NCBI GenBank assembly: GCA_028292305.1
Contig: JAQGMQ010000530.1
Coordinates: 1-6,310 of the forward strand
DNA length: 6,310 bases
Direction: 5' to 3'
Origin: Rhodoferax sp.
Lineage (GTDB): Bacteria > Pseudomonadota > Gammaproteobacteria > Burkholderiales > Burkholderiaceae_C
The notes beneath the pieces are model-generated. The model had not been told where the DNA came from and searched no databases. It saw only the letters and a list, made by a program, of their open reading frames with translations. The translations under genes were made by a program, and so were the position numbers. Positions within the stretch are counted from its first letter, which is position 1. Each line of letters opens with the position of its first letter. Below, one piece after another: positions 5,823-6,310 of the stretch.

Positions 5823-6310
5823 AGGCGCCGACAATGCCGCGGTCGTGCCGGCTCCTGGGCGCAACGTTCGCTGCGCTGATGCTGGCCACCGGCTGCCAGA
5901 CCAATCCCGCCGCGCCGGGGCAGAGCGGCGGCAACATGCTGACCAGCCTGTCGTCGGCACTGTCGAACAAGGGCGGCGGCAAGGGCAACGGCCTCACCGA
6001 CGGCATCCGCGACGTGTTCGACGGCGCCAGCACCGCCTTCAAGGACTACTCGGCCGAAGACCAGCACAAGCTCGGCACCGAGTTCTCGTCGGTGCTGCTC
6101 GGCGCCCGGCCGCTGCTGCGCAACGACGCCGTGCAGCGGTATGTGAACCAGGTCGGGCGCTGGGTGGCCGCGCAGGCCGAGCGCCCGCTCGACAAGGACG
6201 GCAAGGAGATCAACTTCGCCTGGCGCTTCGGCGTCATCAACTCCGACGCGGTGAACGCCTATGCCACGCCGGGCGGCTTCGTGTTCGTCACCGTCGGCCT
6301 GATGCGCCAG
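5819..6310 (+). CDS. M48-type metalloprotease lipoprotein (N-terminal 164 residues; 3' end outside window)
   Basis: The frame opens at the ATG at 5819, which overlaps the previous stop by 4 bp (ATGA), and stays open to the right edge. The N-terminus is a lipoprotein-type signal: basic MKAPTMPRSCR, a hydrophobic stretch, then LATGC with Cys26 as likely lipid-bearing residue. Ala at -3 is less usual than Leu. A Gly/Ser/Lys-rich tether (27-60) follows. Residues 80-164 resemble the start of the M48 peptidase domain: QHKLGTEFSSVLL, then NDAVQRYVNQVGRWVA, then INSDAVNAYATPGGFVFVTVGLM, the strand region that precedes the zinc-binding HExxH helix. HExxH itself lies outside the window, so activity cannot be confirmed. 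By analogy with envelope M48 proteases such as BepA and LoiP it would act on proteins in the periplasm or at the outer membrane. The last gene visible in the cyclase unit. Confidence 0.88.
   Translation, partial: MKAPTMPRSCRLLGATFAALMLATGCQTNPAAPGQSGGNMLTSLSSALSNKGGGKGNGLTDGIRDVFDGASTAFKDYSAEDQHKLGTEFSSVLLGARPLLRNDAVQRYVNQVGRWVAAQAERPLDKDGKEINFAWRFGVINSDAVNAYATPGGFVFVTVGLMRQ

Overview
This 6.3 kb window is high-GC bacterial chromosome, most likely from a betaproteobacterium of the order Burkholderiales (Comamonadaceae-like). The assignment rests on the GC-rich third codon positions, the style of the chemoreceptor signalling domain and the gene content. It is inference; no marker gene is present. 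I see no tRNA, rRNA, CRISPR array, transposase or phage gene.

Layout, left to right. (1) Positions 1-623, minus strand: the N-terminal 207 residues of a probable lipoprotein alpha/beta-hydrolase with a GHSFGG nucleophile elbow; its 3' part lies beyond the left edge. (2) Positions 624-815: a short divergent intergenic region. (3) Positions 816-1157, plus strand: a small FlxA-like coiled-coil protein. (4) Positions 1158-1426: a non-coding gap between convergent genes. It holds a dispersed-type inverted repeat with two arms of about 35 bp, each carrying its own hairpin, and a second hairpin just past the end of the next gene. (5) Positions 1427-3016, minus strand: a complete methyl-accepting chemotaxis protein. 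(6) Positions 3017-3208: a divergent intergenic region. (7) Positions 3209-6310, plus strand: a tight three-gene cluster. It encodes a CHASE2 adenylate cyclase, an exported SH3-like protein 19 bp downstream, and an M48-type metalloprotease lipoprotein that overlaps the previous gene by 4 bp (ATGA) and runs off the right edge.

How the genes may work together. The chemoreceptor and the FlxA-like protein both point to motility; flxA in E. coli belongs to the FliA (sigma-28) regulon. The right-hand cluster looks like one transcription unit. It would couple an extracytoplasmic sensor that makes cAMP to two envelope proteins, an SH3-fold protein and a membrane-anchored protease. The functional link within that unit is inferred only from gene order and overlap.

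Nothing in the window is clearly a new system. The points most worth a second look are the cyclase-SH3-M48 unit, in-frame tandem microrepeats in the SH3 protein's export signal, the inverted-repeat element, and a sigma-28-like box directly at the FlxA-like start.
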